Shown: in pieces, positions 1-8,289 of the stretch
Layout: each line of letters starts with the position of its first letter
How positions within the stretch are numbered: position 1 is the stretch's first letter
Assembly: GCA_003481775.1 (NCBI GenBank)
Contig: QULU01000047.1
Coordinates: 1-30,049 of the forward strand
Length of the DNA: 30,049 bases
Direction of reading: 5' to 3'
From: Clostridiaceae bacterium OM02-2AC
GTDB taxonomy: Bacteria; Bacillota_I; Bacilli_A; Erysipelotrichales; Erysipelotrichaceae
Made by a program: the position numbers and the translations under genes
The notes under the pieces: model-generated
What the model was told of the DNA's origin: nothing
What the model saw: the letters and a program-made list of their open reading frames with translations, nothing else
Database searches by the model: none

Positions 1-62
1 GCAGTAACGACAGTTGCAAGAGCTAAGAAGCCCGTACACAATCGTTTCCATGTCTTTTTCAT
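1..62 (-). CDS. N-terminus of a secreted protein (cut by window edge)
   Basis: Only the first 20 codons are inside the window. They read MKKTWKRLCTGFLALATVVT: a basic start (KKTWKR) followed by a hydrophobic core, as in a Sec signal peptide. A good ribosome site (GAAAGGAGC, plus positions 72-80) lies 9 bases before the ATG. The rest of the protein lies beyond the left edge, so its function cannot be read. Export is inferred from the signal peptide; large surface proteins of Erysipelotrichaceae often begin in this way, but that is only a suggestion. The long AT-rich leader to its right probably carries its promoter. Confidence 0.75.
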   Translation of the reverse strand, partial: MKKTWKRLCTGFLALATVVT

Positions 63-97
63 AAATCTAATGCTCCTTTCATTTTAGGTAATAAAAT

Positions 98-152
98 AGC
101 CGTCCAATAAGAACGGCTGGAAATAGAAAAGGAACGTCATTTTAGGCGTTCC
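98..152 (-). promoter_or_regulatory. Two hairpins in the leader of the secreted-protein gene
   Basis: Two 6-bp perfect stems follow each other: AGCCGT/ACGGCT (98-103 with 113-118) and GGAACG/CGTTCC (131-136 with 147-152). On the minus strand they lie just upstream of the ribosome site at 72-80. The motif CCTAAAATG occurs twice around them (minus strand, about 80-88 and 138-146). Neither stem is followed by a T-run on the minus strand, so they look more like leader RNA structure or operator sites than a terminator. Confidence 0.35.
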
Positions 153-252
153 ATAGTCTATGAAATATTCAATTTTTTGTTGTTTCAATACGGATGTGCT
201 GTACCATATCTTTGCATATCTAAGAAAACTTGCGTATCAAGGCTCATTCTTT

Positions 253-274
253 AGTAGTAAATAAGTAGTAAATT
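253..274. repeat. 11-bp tandem direct repeat
   Basis: Two adjacent copies of AGTAGTAAAT plus A or T (253-263 and 264-274). Perfect head-to-tail repeats of this size upstream of a gene often bind a dimeric regulator, but no partner can be named here. Confidence 0.4.
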
Positions 275-387
275 GATGTGTTTGTTTTCTTGAAAATGCT
301 GATAGATACTGTGTTTTAGCGGATAATCAGATTTTTATTGTGTTTTTATATAAAAAACCATGCATAGGGCTGTTAAGCATAAGGGAT

Positions 388-440
388 TATGAGAAGCTAT
401 GAAATAACATACTTCTCATATTAAAGCACGTTATTTCATA
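388..440. repeat. Two interleaved perfect inverted repeats
   Basis: Stem A is TATGAGAAG (388-396) with CTTCTCATA (412-420), 9 bp. Stem B is TATGAAATAAC (398-408) with GTTATTTCATA (430-440), 11 bp. The order is A1-B1-A2-B2, so the first arm of B lies in the loop of A. In RNA this gives either two competing hairpins or an H-type pseudoknot; in DNA it is a pair of overlapping operators. All bases pair in both stems. Confidence 0.6.
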
Positions 441-612
441 TATTATCGTCTTGAATAATCGACGAATATCTATCAAAGTTATATTTATGTTTATATAGCA
501 AATCTAATACTTGACTCAGCAAAGAAATAGACTAACTTCTTTGCACCAATAAAGATATGAAAACAACAGTAATCTATAATCTTGAATAATCATCCTGGCT
601 AAATACCACAGA

Positions 613-663
613 AAAACAAGAGCTCTTTAATAATTTTTTTAAAATTAAGAAATCTCTTGTTTT
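613..663 (-). terminator. Probable fhs operon terminator
   Basis: AAAACAAGAG (613-622) and CTCTTGTTTT (654-663) are a perfect 10-bp inverted repeat with a 31-base AT-rich loop. On the minus strand the second arm ends in a T-run. It is the first stem with a T-run met about 100 bases after the fhs stop codon. The loop is long, so confidence is moderate. Confidence 0.4.
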
Positions 664-762
664 ATTTTCATTAAGTTAAATATTTTAAAGTGATTTTTTG
701 AAAATCCTCTAACTTTCTTTTAATTGACTTTTAATCATAATATTCCTCTTAATACTCTATTT

Positions 763-2433
763 TTAGAACAATCCTTCGATATGCCCCTTTTCATCGATAT
801 CCATGTTATTTGCCGCAGGCACCTTTGGAAGCCCTGGCATCGTCAGTATCTTACCCGTTAATGCAACCAGGAAACCGGCGCCAAGACTCGGACGCAGCTC
901 ACGAACTGTAATTGTAAAATCCTTCGGAGCCCCATATACCTTTGCATCATCGGACAGTGACATCTGTGTTTTAGCCATACAGATCGGCATCTTATCCCAG
1001 CCAAGGGAAGTATACAGCGCAATTTGTTCCTTCGCCTCTTCTGTGAATGCTACTTCTTTTGCGCCATACACCTTGGTCGCAATTGCTGTAATCTTTTCCT
1101 CGATGCTCTGTTCCACAGCATACAGCGGAGCATAGCTGTTTTCCTCTGCACAAAGCTCCACCAGCTGGTTAGCAAGATCAAGCGCACCTTCTCCGCCCTT
1201 TGCCCATACCTGAGAAAGGCTCATTGGATGACAATGCTCTTTGCACCAGCCCTGCAGTGCTTCCACCTCTGCAGGAGTATCGCTCGCAAATTCATTGATT
1301 GCTACAATATAAGGCAGTCCAAACTGCTTCACGGTATCAATATGCTTTGCAAGATTTTCACATCCTGCCAGCATCGCCTCTACATTTTCATCCTTTAAAT
1401 CCTCATACGCTACATTGCCATGCTGCTTCAAGGCACGAATTGTTGCGACAATTACCACAGCATTTGGCTTCAAGCCGCCGAAACGACACTTGATATCCAG
1501 AAATTTCTCAGCTCCAAGATCCGCACCAAAGCCTGCCTCTGTAACAGTATAATCCGCAAGCTTCAGACATGTTCTTGTCGCAAGAATGGAATTACAGCCA
1601 TGCGCGATATTGGCAAACGGACCGCCGTGAATCAGTACAGGATTATGTTCCAGTGTCTGTACCATATTCGGCTTGATTGCATCCTTCATAACCATTGCCA
1701 GAGCCCCCTCGATACCAAGGTCCTTTACATAGATCGGCTCCTTCTTTGAATTAAATGCTACCAGCATATTGCCAAGGCGTTCCTTTAAATCCATTAAAGA
1801 TGTGGACAGACAAAGAACCGCCATTACCTCACTGGCCACCGTGATATTGAAGCCATCCACACGTTCCACACCATTCGCCTTTGGTCCCTGTCCAATCGTA
1901 ATGTGACGCAGCGTACGATCATTCATATCCAAGCAGCGTTTCCATGTGATGTTCTCTATATCGATATCCAGCTCATTTCCCTGATGAATATGGTTATCCA
2001 GACATGCGGAAATCAAATTGTTTGCTGTTGTAATCGCATGCATATCCCCGGTGAAATGCAGGTTGATATCCTCCATTGGTACAACCTGAGCGTAACCGCC
2101 GCCGGCAGCGCCTCCCTTCAGACCGAATACCGGTCCCAGACTCGGCTCACGAAGTGCGATCATCGTCTTTTTCCCCAGCCGGTTCAATGCATCCCCCAAA
2201 CCGACGGTCGTTGTGGATTTTCCTTCCCCGGCCTTTGTCGGATTGATTGCGGTTACCAGAATCAGCTTACCGTCTTCCTTGTCTTCATTTCTGTGCAGCA
2301 AATCGAGAGACACCTTTGCCTTATAGTTTCCATAGTATTCCAGATCCTCTTCTCCTACACCGATTTTTGCCGCAATATCACGGATATGCTCCATTTTACA
2401 TTCCTGTGCAATTTCTAAGTCTGTTTTAAACAT
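763..2433 (-). CDS. fhs: Formate--tetrahydrofolate ligase
   Basis: Makes 10-formyltetrahydrofolate from formate, tetrahydrofolate and ATP in the cytoplasm, feeding the two formyl-transfer steps of purine synthesis and fMet-tRNA. The 556-residue length is normal for the family. The nucleotide-binding loop [11 protein letters not shown] is at residues 66-76, followed by the conserved stretch with [10 protein letters not shown] near 95-104 and [11 protein letters not shown] just after it. A strong AGGAGG (2439-2444) stands 5 bases before the ATG. It is the last gene of the purD - lipoprotein - fhs unit, 29 bases after the lipoprotein gene, so it is probably under the same purine riboswitch. That fits its role as one-carbon donor for purine synthesis. 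Confidence 0.97.
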   Translation of the reverse strand: MFKTDLEIAQECKMEHIRDIAAKIGVGEEDLEYYGNYKAKVSLDLLHRNEDKEDGKLILVTAINPTKAGEGKSTTTVGLGDALNRLGKKTMIALREPSLGPVFGLKGGAAGGGYAQVVPMEDINLHFTGDMHAITTANNLISACLDNHIHQGNELDIDIENITWKRCLDMNDRTLRHITIGQGPKANGVERVDGFNITVASEVMAVLCLSTSLMDLKERLGNMLVAFNSKKEPIYVKDLGIEGALAMVMKDAIKPNMVQTLEHNPVLIHGGPFANIAHGCNSILATRTCLKLADYTVTEAGFGADLGAEKFLDIKCRFGGLKPNAVVIVATIRALKQHGNVAYEDLKDENVEAMLAGCENLAKHIDTVKQFGLPYIVAINEFASDTPAEVEALQGWCKEHCHPMSLSQVWAKGGEGALDLANQLVELCAEENSYAPLYAVEQSIEEKITAIATKVYGAKEVAFTEEAKEQIALYTSLGWDKMPICMAKTQMSLSDDAKVYGAPKDFTITVRELRPSLGAGFLVALTGKILTMPGLPKVPAANNMDIDEKGHIEGLF

Positions 2434-2462
2434 AGCTTCCTCCTTGTAAATTTCTCTTATCC

Positions 2463-3407
2463 TTATTCAGTAAGCTTCATCAAGCCCCACAGATCATTCT
2501 GCTTCGCAAATACAACCCTCTGACTTGGTGCTGTGATACTTTCGATGCCTTCATACAAATATTCTTTCTGGTCCTTCGTATATAGTCCAATATACGGCTT
2601 TTTCTCTACCTTCACATAGGTATCATTCAAAACATCTGCCGCAGCATACGCAAAATCGCTTATCAGCTTCCCTGTTTTATCCATGATAGCCCATTTTCCA
2701 TCCTTTTTTACAGCATTTAAAGCTTCCAATGCCATATGGGGACGATAAACACGCTCCTTCATATGTACAGCTTCATATACGGTTTCCGAATGCAGCTTTC
2801 CCTTTGTGACAAGTACAAAGCCTTCCTCTGTTCTACTATCCGCTCCGTCTTCCTCACCTGTTATTTTCAGATTAACCGGCAGGAAGAAGGCATCTGCCTT
2901 TATATCAGCACAGATCGTTTCCAAATCCGTTTTTTCCTCTACATATGCGGATGTATTCATATCATAGCGAATAGCATAAACATTTTCACCTTGATCATCA
3001 ACATAGTAGCTGGTCTGCGGCCCAATAATTCCTGTCCAGCAGCCCTGATCATAGCCCTCAACATAGAGCAGCTGTGAGAGATATTTCAAATCTCCATCAC
3101 CGCCTTCCATGACACCATAAGCATCATCCATGAAGCAGGCCTGAAACTTATACTTCATAGCAAGCAGAAGATCGCCCTTAGCATTTATGAAGCCTTCTTT
3201 GTTTCCATCATTCACAAGAAAGCCCTTGTCGTACAAAGCGATTGGGTCCGTTTCATATGCAGCAAACGGTTCTTTCACCCAGCTAATCTGCTGTATCTCC
3301 CCCTCAGATTCCTGCTCTGCTTCCTTCTTTGGCATCTCCTTTGATGTGCATCCAAGGAGTGCCATGCCTATGCACACAGATGCAAAAAGCGGCTTCCAGT
3401 TTCTCAT
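2463..3407 (-). CDS. WG-repeat-like lipoprotein
   Basis: A 314-residue predicted lipoprotein. The signal peptide ends in the lipobox LLGC with Cys20 as the lipidation site, followed by a Lys/Glu-rich linker. The mature part holds sequences resembling WG (beta-propeller-like) repeats, for example [19 protein letters not shown] near residues 70-88 and [18 protein letters not shown] near 235-252. The function is unknown; the repeat type is usually taken as a binding scaffold outside the membrane. Its ATG begins 2 bases after the purD stop and has only a weak ribosome site, so translation is probably coupled to purD. It is odd to find it between two purine-pathway enzymes. Confidence 0.85.
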   Translation of the reverse strand: MRNWKPLFASVCIGMALLGCTSKEMPKKEAEQESEGEIQQISWVKEPFAAYETDPIALYDKGFLVNDGNKEGFINAKGDLLLAMKYKFQACFMDDAYGVMEGGDGDLKYLSQLLYVEGYDQGCWTGIIGPQTSYYVDDQGENVYAIRYDMNTSAYVEEKTDLETICADIKADAFFLPVNLKITGEEDGADSRTEEGFVLVTKGKLHSETVYEAVHMKERVYRPHMALEALNAVKKDGKWAIMDKTGKLISDFAYAAADVLNDTYVKVEKKPYIGLYTKDQKEYLYEGIESITAPSQRVVFAKQNDLWGLMKLTE

Positions 3408-3409
3408 AG

Positions 3410-4642
3410 CTACATATCTTTCTTTCCGATATCATTTCTGTAAAAGAGCTTATCACAGTGAATTCTACGCACATCCGCATATGCTTTCTCATATGCTTCC
3501 TCCAGTGTATCCGCTGCAGCACACACGCACAGAACACGACCGCCGTCCGTTACCAGACTGCCGTCCTTTTCTGCCGTTCCCATGTGAAATACCATCGAAT
3601 TCACATTCTCAAGGTTTTCAATGACAGCGCCCTTTGTACTGGAAGCAGGATATCCCTCACTGGCCATAACAACACCAAGCGTAACCCTGTCGTCCCATTC
3701 CAGCTCTGTCTTGGAATGATTCATGATATTCTCAATCACATCACAGAAATCCGTTTTCAGCCTTGGCAGAATAACCTCTGCCTCCGGATCACCAAAGCGT
3801 GCATTGAATTCAATCGTTTTGATACCGTGCTTTGTCAGCATCAGTCCGCCATACAGGAATCCGGTGAATGGATGCCCTTCCTTCACCATTGCCTTTGCCA
3901 TCGGTATCATAACAGAATTCATCGTTTCCTCTATAATGTCCGGTGTTATCTTCTTAACAGGAGAGTAGACGCCCATACCACCGGTATTTGGCCCTTTATC
4001 TCCATCATACGCCGCCTTATGATCCTGTGCAATTTCCATTGGAAGCACCAGCTCATCGCATACAAAGCAGATCAGTGAGAATTCAAAGCCCTCCAGGCAT
4101 TCCTCAATGACAACACGGTTACCCGGTATACTGAACGCGATTTCGATTGCATCCAGTGCTTCCTTTAATTCATAGGCAACCGTAACACCCTTTCCTGCCT
4201 TCAAGCCGTCTTCCTTTATCACGATGGGCACACCCTGATGCTCCACATAGCCAATCGCATCCGCTTTATTGTCAAAGGTCTGGTAGCTTGCGGTCGGTAT
4301 GCCATACTTCGCCATGATTTTCTTCGCAAAGTCCTTGCTGGACTCCACCTGTGCCGCATCCTTTGTCGGTCCGAAAATCTTTAGTCCCTCTGCCTGAAAC
4401 GCATCCACGATACCCAGTGACAGCGTTGCCTCCGGTCCGACAATCGTTAAATCTATTTCCTGTTCCTTTGCAAATGCGGTTAAGCCCTTTACATCACTGT
4501 CCGCAATGTTGACACACTCCGCAAGCTCTGCCATTCCGGGATTTCCCGGAGCTGCATAAATCTTCTTTACCCGGCCGCTTCTGCTGACCGCATGTACCAG
4601 TGCATGCTCTCTTCCGCCTTTACCGATTACCAATACTTTCAT
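3410..4642 (-). CDS. purD: Phosphoribosylamine--glycine ligase
   Basis: Second step of de novo purine synthesis: joins glycine to 5-phosphoribosylamine using ATP to give GAR. The N-terminus MKVLVIGKGGREHALVHAV is the family signature. An ATP-grasp domain follows, with VIKEDGLKAGKGVTVA near residues 141-156 and the metal/ATP site region FNARFGDPEAEVILPRL near 278-294. Length 410 residues, as expected. I start at the ATG at 4642 rather than the TTG one codon earlier: GGAAGGAGC (4652-4660) is well placed for it. It is the first gene of a three-gene unit behind a guanine-type purine riboswitch. No other pur genes are in the window. Confidence 0.97.
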   Translation of the reverse strand: MKVLVIGKGGREHALVHAVSRSGRVKKIYAAPGNPGMAELAECVNIADSDVKGLTAFAKEQEIDLTIVGPEATLSLGIVDAFQAEGLKIFGPTKDAAQVESSKDFAKKIMAKYGIPTASYQTFDNKADAIGYVEHQGVPIVIKEDGLKAGKGVTVAYELKEALDAIEIAFSIPGNRVVIEECLEGFEFSLICFVCDELVLPMEIAQDHKAAYDGDKGPNTGGMGVYSPVKKITPDIIEETMNSVMIPMAKAMVKEGHPFTGFLYGGLMLTKHGIKTIEFNARFGDPEAEVILPRLKTDFCDVIENIMNHSKTELEWDDRVTLGVVMASEGYPASSTKGAVIENLENVNSMVFHMGTAEKDGSLVTDGGRVLCVCAAADTLEEAYEKAYADVRRIHCDKLFYRNDIGKKDM

Positions 4643-4667
4643 CAAACAATCGCTCCTTCCGAAACAT

Positions 4668-4788
4668 AAAAAGCATGAAAAGTCACAGTAAACCTTCCAT
4701 GCATTGAGCCAAAAAGTTTACTTGTAGTTCGCCAATTTACGGTTGGCGAGTAGAGACGAATCATCCAATCATGTTTCTATACAAGTAA
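4668..4788 (-). promoter_or_regulatory. Guanine-type purine riboswitch with terminator
   Basis: On the minus strand P1 is TTACTTGTA (4788-4780) with TACAAGTAA (4726-4718), 9 bp. P2 is GAAACAT with ATGATTC (one A-A mismatch), its loop GATTGG. J2/3 is GTCTCTACT. P3 is CGCCAA with TTGGCG and the invariant loop CCGTAAA. J3/1 is AACTAC; its C is the base that selects guanine over adenine. Downstream, GCATGGAAGG (4702-4693) pairs with CTTTTCATGC (4682-4673) followed by TTTTT, an intrinsic terminator. AGTAAAC from the P1 3' arm can instead pair with GTTTACT inside the terminator. Ligand should therefore switch purD off. J2/3, the start of P2 and the 6-base L2 depart from the usual consensus. Confidence 0.92.
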
Positions 4789-4801
4789 TATTTCCACTCT
4801 T

Positions 4802-4830
4802 ATTTTACTTTATTTCGTACAACATTACAA
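4802..4830 (-). promoter_or_regulatory. Sigma-A-type promoter for the purD operon
   Basis: On the minus strand TTGTAA (4830-4825), a 17-base spacer and TAAAAT (4807-4802). It lies directly upstream of the riboswitch aptamer and 19 bases after the stop of the last cassette gene. I see no intrinsic terminator between that stop and this promoter, so read-through from the LytTR operon would also meet the riboswitch. Confidence 0.6.
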
Positions 4831-4848
4831 TTCCATTTCAGGAAAGTT

Positions 4849-5565
4849 TCAGGATTCAAATATCACATTTAACTGCATTCCGAACTCTTTATGAATTGGC
4901 AGCACCTGTTCTCCATAATATATTTCCTCCTTACCGGCCTTTTCAAATGTATATTTCAGACTGGTATAAGTATAGTCATATTCAGAAAATGGCTTATAAC
5001 GGATATTGATCTGATAGTTTTTCTGATCCTCGCTTATATTTACAGACTCCAGCTGTAAATCACGATTTACAGCTTCTACCTTCTTCAGCTTTCCATATGC
5101 TTGTTTATGAATCCGTATATTTATGCACCGCTCATCCTGCGCACTGCCTGATATTTCTGACTCCTGCAATGCATTTCCTTTCTTAGATCGTATATCATAC
5201 CGTCCGATATCTGCCGTCTTCTCTTTGCCGTTCTCTGTATACCTCAGTGTATGAAATTGTACCCGACTCCCTGTTTTCAAAGGAACATATGCCGTTAATG
5301 TTACATCGGTGGAAAACCACACCGCAGGGTCAAGAGGCTGTATTACTTTGAAATCTTCCAGCTTTGGATTATCAACTGCTTTTGTGGAAGAATCCTTCCT
5401 TTCAAAGAAAACACTTTCGACTGCATACTCTGTTGTTTTGATATACTCCACACTATTGCGCTGAAATGCTATTGTAGAGAATACTGGTTGTATATTGTAC
5501 CAGAGAAGAAACAGGACAACTATGATGACAGACAGAAGCAAAACCACTTTCTTATTTATTTTCAC
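4849..5565 (-). CDS. Membrane-anchored protein B2 of a duplicated cassette
   Basis: 238 residues, family not recognised. Residues 4-26 form one hydrophobic membrane segment (signal anchor, no lipobox) and the rest should be extracytoplasmic. It is a clear paralogue of B1 (6277-7020): both share KTADIG near the middle, a VEAVN motif (KKVEAVNRDL here, IHVEAVNPDV there) and a C-terminal YTFEK stretch (LKYTFEKAGKEE here, FCYTFEKNGRRI there). The start is GTG; CGGAGGAAT lies 5-7 bases upstream, and it overlaps the end of A2 by 14 bases. Last gene of the LytTR-A1-B1-A2-B2 unit. It differs from B1 in anchoring, since B1 is a lipoprotein. Confidence 0.85.
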   Translation of the reverse strand: MKINKKVVLLLSVIIVVLFLLWYNIQPVFSTIAFQRNSVEYIKTTEYAVESVFFERKDSSTKAVDNPKLEDFKVIQPLDPAVWFSTDVTLTAYVPLKTGSRVQFHTLRYTENGKEKTADIGRYDIRSKKGNALQESEISGSAQDERCINIRIHKQAYGKLKKVEAVNRDLQLESVNISEDQKNYQINIRYKPFSEYDYTYTSLKYTFEKAGKEEIYYGEQVLPIHKEFGMQLNVIFES

Positions 5566-6265
5566 TGTGGATTCCTCCGTTTTCTACCGTGAAGCGAATT
5601 TCCTCATGCACAGGATTTCTATTTTTCCCTTCTGTGACATTGCGCAGATCCAGCTTTAATTCAGAAGCATCACAGGATTCCTGCATAGTTCCGCGAACCA
5701 TGACAGATAGGTTTTTATCTTTGGGATTCATTATAATATTCGTTGCATATTTACCACCGAAAATATCCTGCAGCTCTACATAGTAATACTCCTTTACATC
5801 TGTAGCGGTACGTTCATAACTGATGATATAAACATAATCCTTTTTATTTTTAATTACATACTGCATCCGGATTCCGGACTTCAGCTCCTGCTCATGGTAA
5901 GAGACAGACTCCCTGCTTTTTAACTTCTCCATTTGCTGTATTTCTTCCTTGATTGTCTCTTCATTTGCATTTAAATTCAGATAACTGTCCATGGTGTAAC
6001 AGCTTTTTACTTTCGCTTCCTTCGGCTGTGTGTTCATAGCAAATAAAACCAGAATAAGCGCTCCTGATAATACTGCATAGATGGATAAAACGGATGCAGG
6101 GGCAGGGAGGTTTCTCACGGTTTTTCCAAGCAGAGCAGCATTCAGATTTTTATCATAGCGATATCGATATAGAACATAAAGGAAAGCTCCGCCAAGAACT
6201 GATAGAAGTAAAACCCATGGCCATTGCGTATAGGAGGCTGTAACTTTCTGTGCAAACGTATCCAT
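5552..6265 (-). CDS. Membrane protein A2 of a duplicated cassette
   Basis: 237 residues, family not recognised. Two membrane segments lie near residues 16-36 and 58-76 (ASVLSIYAVLSGALILVLFA), then an outer domain of about 155 residues. It is a paralogue of A1 (7017-7712): shared features are YVLY(R/K) in the first segment, KNKKDYVYIISY versus NNRKEYVYVVMY, GTMQESC versus GTIKDSC, GKNRNPV versus GKNKNRV, and the ending ENGGIH versus EKGGIH. I prefer the ATG at 6265, which has AGGT 6 bases upstream and gives the same N-terminal length as A1; a GTG at 6280 overlapping the B1 stop is possible. It overlaps B2 by 14 bases. Confidence 0.85.
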   Translation of the reverse strand: MDTFAQKVTASYTQWPWVLLLSVLGGAFLYVLYRYRYDKNLNAALLGKTVRNLPAPASVLSIYAVLSGALILVLFAMNTQPKEAKVKSCYTMDSYLNLNANEETIKEEIQQMEKLKSRESVSYHEQELKSGIRMQYVIKNKKDYVYIISYERTATDVKEYYYVELQDIFGGKYATNIIMNPKDKNLSVMVRGTMQESCDASELKLDLRNVTEGKNRNPVHEEIRFTVENGGIHSENK

Positions 6266-6276
6266 GTGCGTACCTG

Positions 6277-7020
6277 TCACACAGCAAGGCGCTGAAAGCC
6301 TCTGCCCGCCGTTGGATTTCCATTTCTATAAAGCTCAACTACACCTCGTCCATACCGCTGTATCCTTCTGCCGTTTTTTTCAAAGGTATAGCAGAAATTT
6401 GTAGCTGTCATATCATATTCCTTTGGCAGCTCATAGCGAAGAATAACTCTTGTGTCTGTATCAAAATCGCCATATTTATTTCTCTGAATTTCAATCTTTA
6501 CCGGAACATCCGGATTAACAGCCTCAACGTGAATAAGTCTTCCTGTCTCCTTTGTATATACGTCGATGTATAGCTCTTTTTCTTCTGAATCCCAGTTCTT
6601 TGAAATGGAGGCTTCTTCTATTCCCATTCCGTTTTTTTCTATTTCATATATACCAATATCCGCTGTTTTCCCCTCCTGATCCTTTTGATAGGTGATTTTG
6701 GAAAAGCTTACCTTCATTCCTTTAAACATGGGAAGCTGAATTCCATACGCATAGAAATCCTCATCCTCCATAGGAGTTTCCTCATCGATTACATAACGAG
6801 GATCAACTACAGTATCCGCCTTGTAATCTGCAATTCCCGTTACTCTGACACCATCACCGCCTTCTTTTTTAAACCGGACGATAAGACTTTCTTCCATGTC
6901 CTCTTCCGGGAAATGAAATCGATTGCTTGCTTTCAGAAATGTCGCTTCCTTCTGTACCGGAGCACATCCTCCTATACAGCAGAGAATAAGCAGCCCTGTA
7001 ATTCCTGCGATTCTTTTCAT
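6277..7020 (-). CDS. Lipoprotein B1 of a duplicated cassette
   Basis: 247 residues. The signal peptide ends in CCIGGC, with Cys19 as probable lipidation site, so the protein should be tethered to the outer face of the membrane. No known domain recognised. It is paralogous to B2: KTADIGIYEIEKNG versus KTADIGRYDIRSKKG, the VEAVN motif, and RYELPKEYDMTATNFCYTFE versus RYKPFSEYDYTYTSLKYTFE near the C-terminus. Its ATG overlaps the A1 stop (ATGA), with GGGAGG (within 7031-7040) upstream, so A1 and B1 are translationally coupled. The A gene always precedes the B gene, which suggests the two products act together. Confidence 0.87.
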   Translation of the reverse strand: MKRIAGITGLLILCCIGGCAPVQKEATFLKASNRFHFPEEDMEESLIVRFKKEGGDGVRVTGIADYKADTVVDPRYVIDEETPMEDEDFYAYGIQLPMFKGMKVSFSKITYQKDQEGKTADIGIYEIEKNGMGIEEASISKNWDSEEKELYIDVYTKETGRLIHVEAVNPDVPVKIEIQRNKYGDFDTDTRVILRYELPKEYDMTATNFCYTFEKNGRRIQRYGRGVVELYRNGNPTAGRGFQRLAV

Positions 7021-7712
7021 CGATGGATACCTCCCTTTTCAATCGTATAGCTGTCATAATAATCGACACGATTCTTATTTTTCCCCCGGGTATAATTATA
7101 TATGTGAATGCTGCGCTTCTGTGCTGCACACGAATCCTTGATCGTTCCTGTGGTCATGGATATGATTTTCCGCGAATCCGCCTTGATTTCCCCACTTGTC
7201 CAGCCACTATCCGTACGATTACGGATAATAATCTGTTCATCCTTTTGCGGTGCTCGAAGCAGATCATACATAACGACATATACATATTCCTTCCGATTAT
7301 TTACAGCATAGGTAACGGTTACATGCTTATTGGGCTTTTCCTTCTGCATACTGAGAGAGGTACTATCCTTCCTCAGCGCAGCCAGCTGTTCCTGCACTAG
7401 CTCTTCGTCCACACCAGCATACTGTTGTGTATCATACATATCACATGTCGTTTCACCTTGCTTTGATTCACGCAGATAATAATAGCCCATATACCAGGAT
7501 AGCGTCAGGATTGAGAGAATCCCCCAAATGCATACCACTGTCCGGACTGTTAATAAATGAATCTGCTTTTCCGGTGCTTTCAAATGTTGATTGACCCGCA
7601 GCTCATAGTAATGCTTATAAAGGACATAAATCACCAGACCTGCCACTAAAAGAAGCATGATAAGCAGAAGCAAACCGGCGGATGATTGTCTGTCAAACAA
7701 AGTCTGTAGCAT
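7017..7712 (-). CDS. Membrane protein A1 of a duplicated cassette
   Basis: 231 residues, family not recognised. Membrane segments lie near residues 14-34 (LLLLIMLLLVAGLVIYVLY) and 57-80, then an extracytoplasmic domain with GTIKDSC, GKNKNRV and a final EKGGIHR. Paralogue of A2. I choose the third codon of the long frame (ATG at 7712), because AAGGAGGG ends 1 base before the first ATG but about 6 bases before this one. It begins 12 bases after the LytTR stop, so the regulator and the cassette form one transcript. The product may be what the LytTR protein controls, or may control it, as in LytTR systems where a membrane partner holds the regulator inactive; that role is not shown by sequence. 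Confidence 0.85.
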   Translation of the reverse strand: MLQTLFDRQSSAGLLLLIMLLLVAGLVIYVLYKHYYELRVNQHLKAPEKQIHLLTVRTVVCIWGILSILTLSWYMGYYYLRESKQGETTCDMYDTQQYAGVDEELVQEQLAALRKDSTSLSMQKEKPNKHVTVTYAVNNRKEYVYVVMYDLLRAPQKDEQIIIRNRTDSGWTSGEIKADSRKIISMTTGTIKDSCAAQKRSIHIYNYTRGKNKNRVDYYDSYTIEKGGIHR

Positions 7713-7724
7713 ACGCATCCCTCC

Positions 7725-8171
7725 TTAAAATCCCATTTCTTCCTTGAACCGGTAATAATAGCTTCTGGATACCTCAATTTGATCCTCGTTTGTGAGGATA
7801 AGCGTAAATTTTGAATTCAGACTGCTGCGGATTCGCCGTATATCCTTTTTATTTACAATAAATGCCTTATGAACTCTCAGAAATCCCCTTTCATACAGAT
7901 TGGCCTCCAGCTGATACATCGTTTCTTTTACGCGGTAACAGCCATCCATCGTATGTATCCATATTTCCTGGGAAATGCTTTCTATATAGATGATATCTTC
8001 AACAGCAAGACGCATGTATTCCTCCCGATCCCTGACAAGCAGATAGCGGTAATCATAATTGGCCTCGTATAGTACATAATCGGCATCCTCACAAACAGTA
8101 ACCTGCCCCTTTTGAAGATCATCCAACAGCTGTTCTCTCATCTCTTTTCTGCATAATAGCTTAAGTTTCAT
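7725..8171 (-). CDS. LytTR-family DNA-binding regulator
   Basis: 148 residues. Residues about 50-148 form a LytTR DNA-binding domain: EDIIYIESISQEIWIHT, then YRVKETMYQLEANL, FLRVHKAFIVNKKDIRRI and FTLILTNEDQIEVSRSYY, the family's usual order. The first ~48 residues lack the phospho-acceptor receiver domain of AgrA/LytR response regulators, so activity is not controlled by a partner kinase in the standard way. It heads the A1-B1-A2-B2 membrane cassette with 12 bases to A1. Small LytTR proteins encoded with membrane proteins are known as inhibitory LytTR systems and LytTR/DUF3021 pairs; the partners here do not look like DUF3021. Confidence 0.9.
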   Translation of the reverse strand: MKLKLLCRKEMREQLLDDLQKGQVTVCEDADYVLYEANYDYRYLLVRDREEYMRLAVEDIIYIESISQEIWIHTMDGCYRVKETMYQLEANLYERGFLRVHKAFIVNKKDIRRIRSSLNSKFTLILTNEDQIEVSRSYYYRFKEEMGF

Positions 8172-8225
8172 ACTTTCACCCTTTTCACCTATAGTTTATC
8201 GGAATTCAAGGGAAACACAAGCGAT

Positions 8226-8254
8226 ATTATACAAGATACAAATATAAGCAGTAA
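8226..8254 (-). promoter_or_regulatory. Probable promoter of the LytTR operon
   Basis: On the minus strand TTACTG (8254-8249), a 17-base spacer and a perfect TATAAT (8231-8226), about 55 bases before the LytTR start codon. It faces away from the XRE promoter, whose -35 box starts 35 bases further on. Confidence 0.5.
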
Positions 8255-8289
8255 CCTGCACAAGAAAAGCAAATATATGTAAAGCATAC

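Larger units (their letters stand above)
153..762. other. AT-rich intergenic region, no gene seen
   Basis: About 600 bases between the left-edge gene and the end of fhs. I find no coding region with a ribosome site. It holds an 11-bp tandem repeat (253-274), interleaved inverted repeats (388-440), a perfect 8-bp inverted repeat GCAAAGAA/TTCTTTGC (519-526 with 537-544), the 11-mer CTTGAATAATC twice (near 450 and 579), and a terminator-like stem (613-663). It probably combines the fhs 3' end with the promoter and leader of the left-edge gene. Confidence 0.6.

Noticed and set aside
7725..8171. The LytTR protein as the missing AgrA of the agr system
   Set aside because: It lacks a receiver domain, is 20 kb away and belongs to its own operon, so it cannot take phosphate from AgrC.
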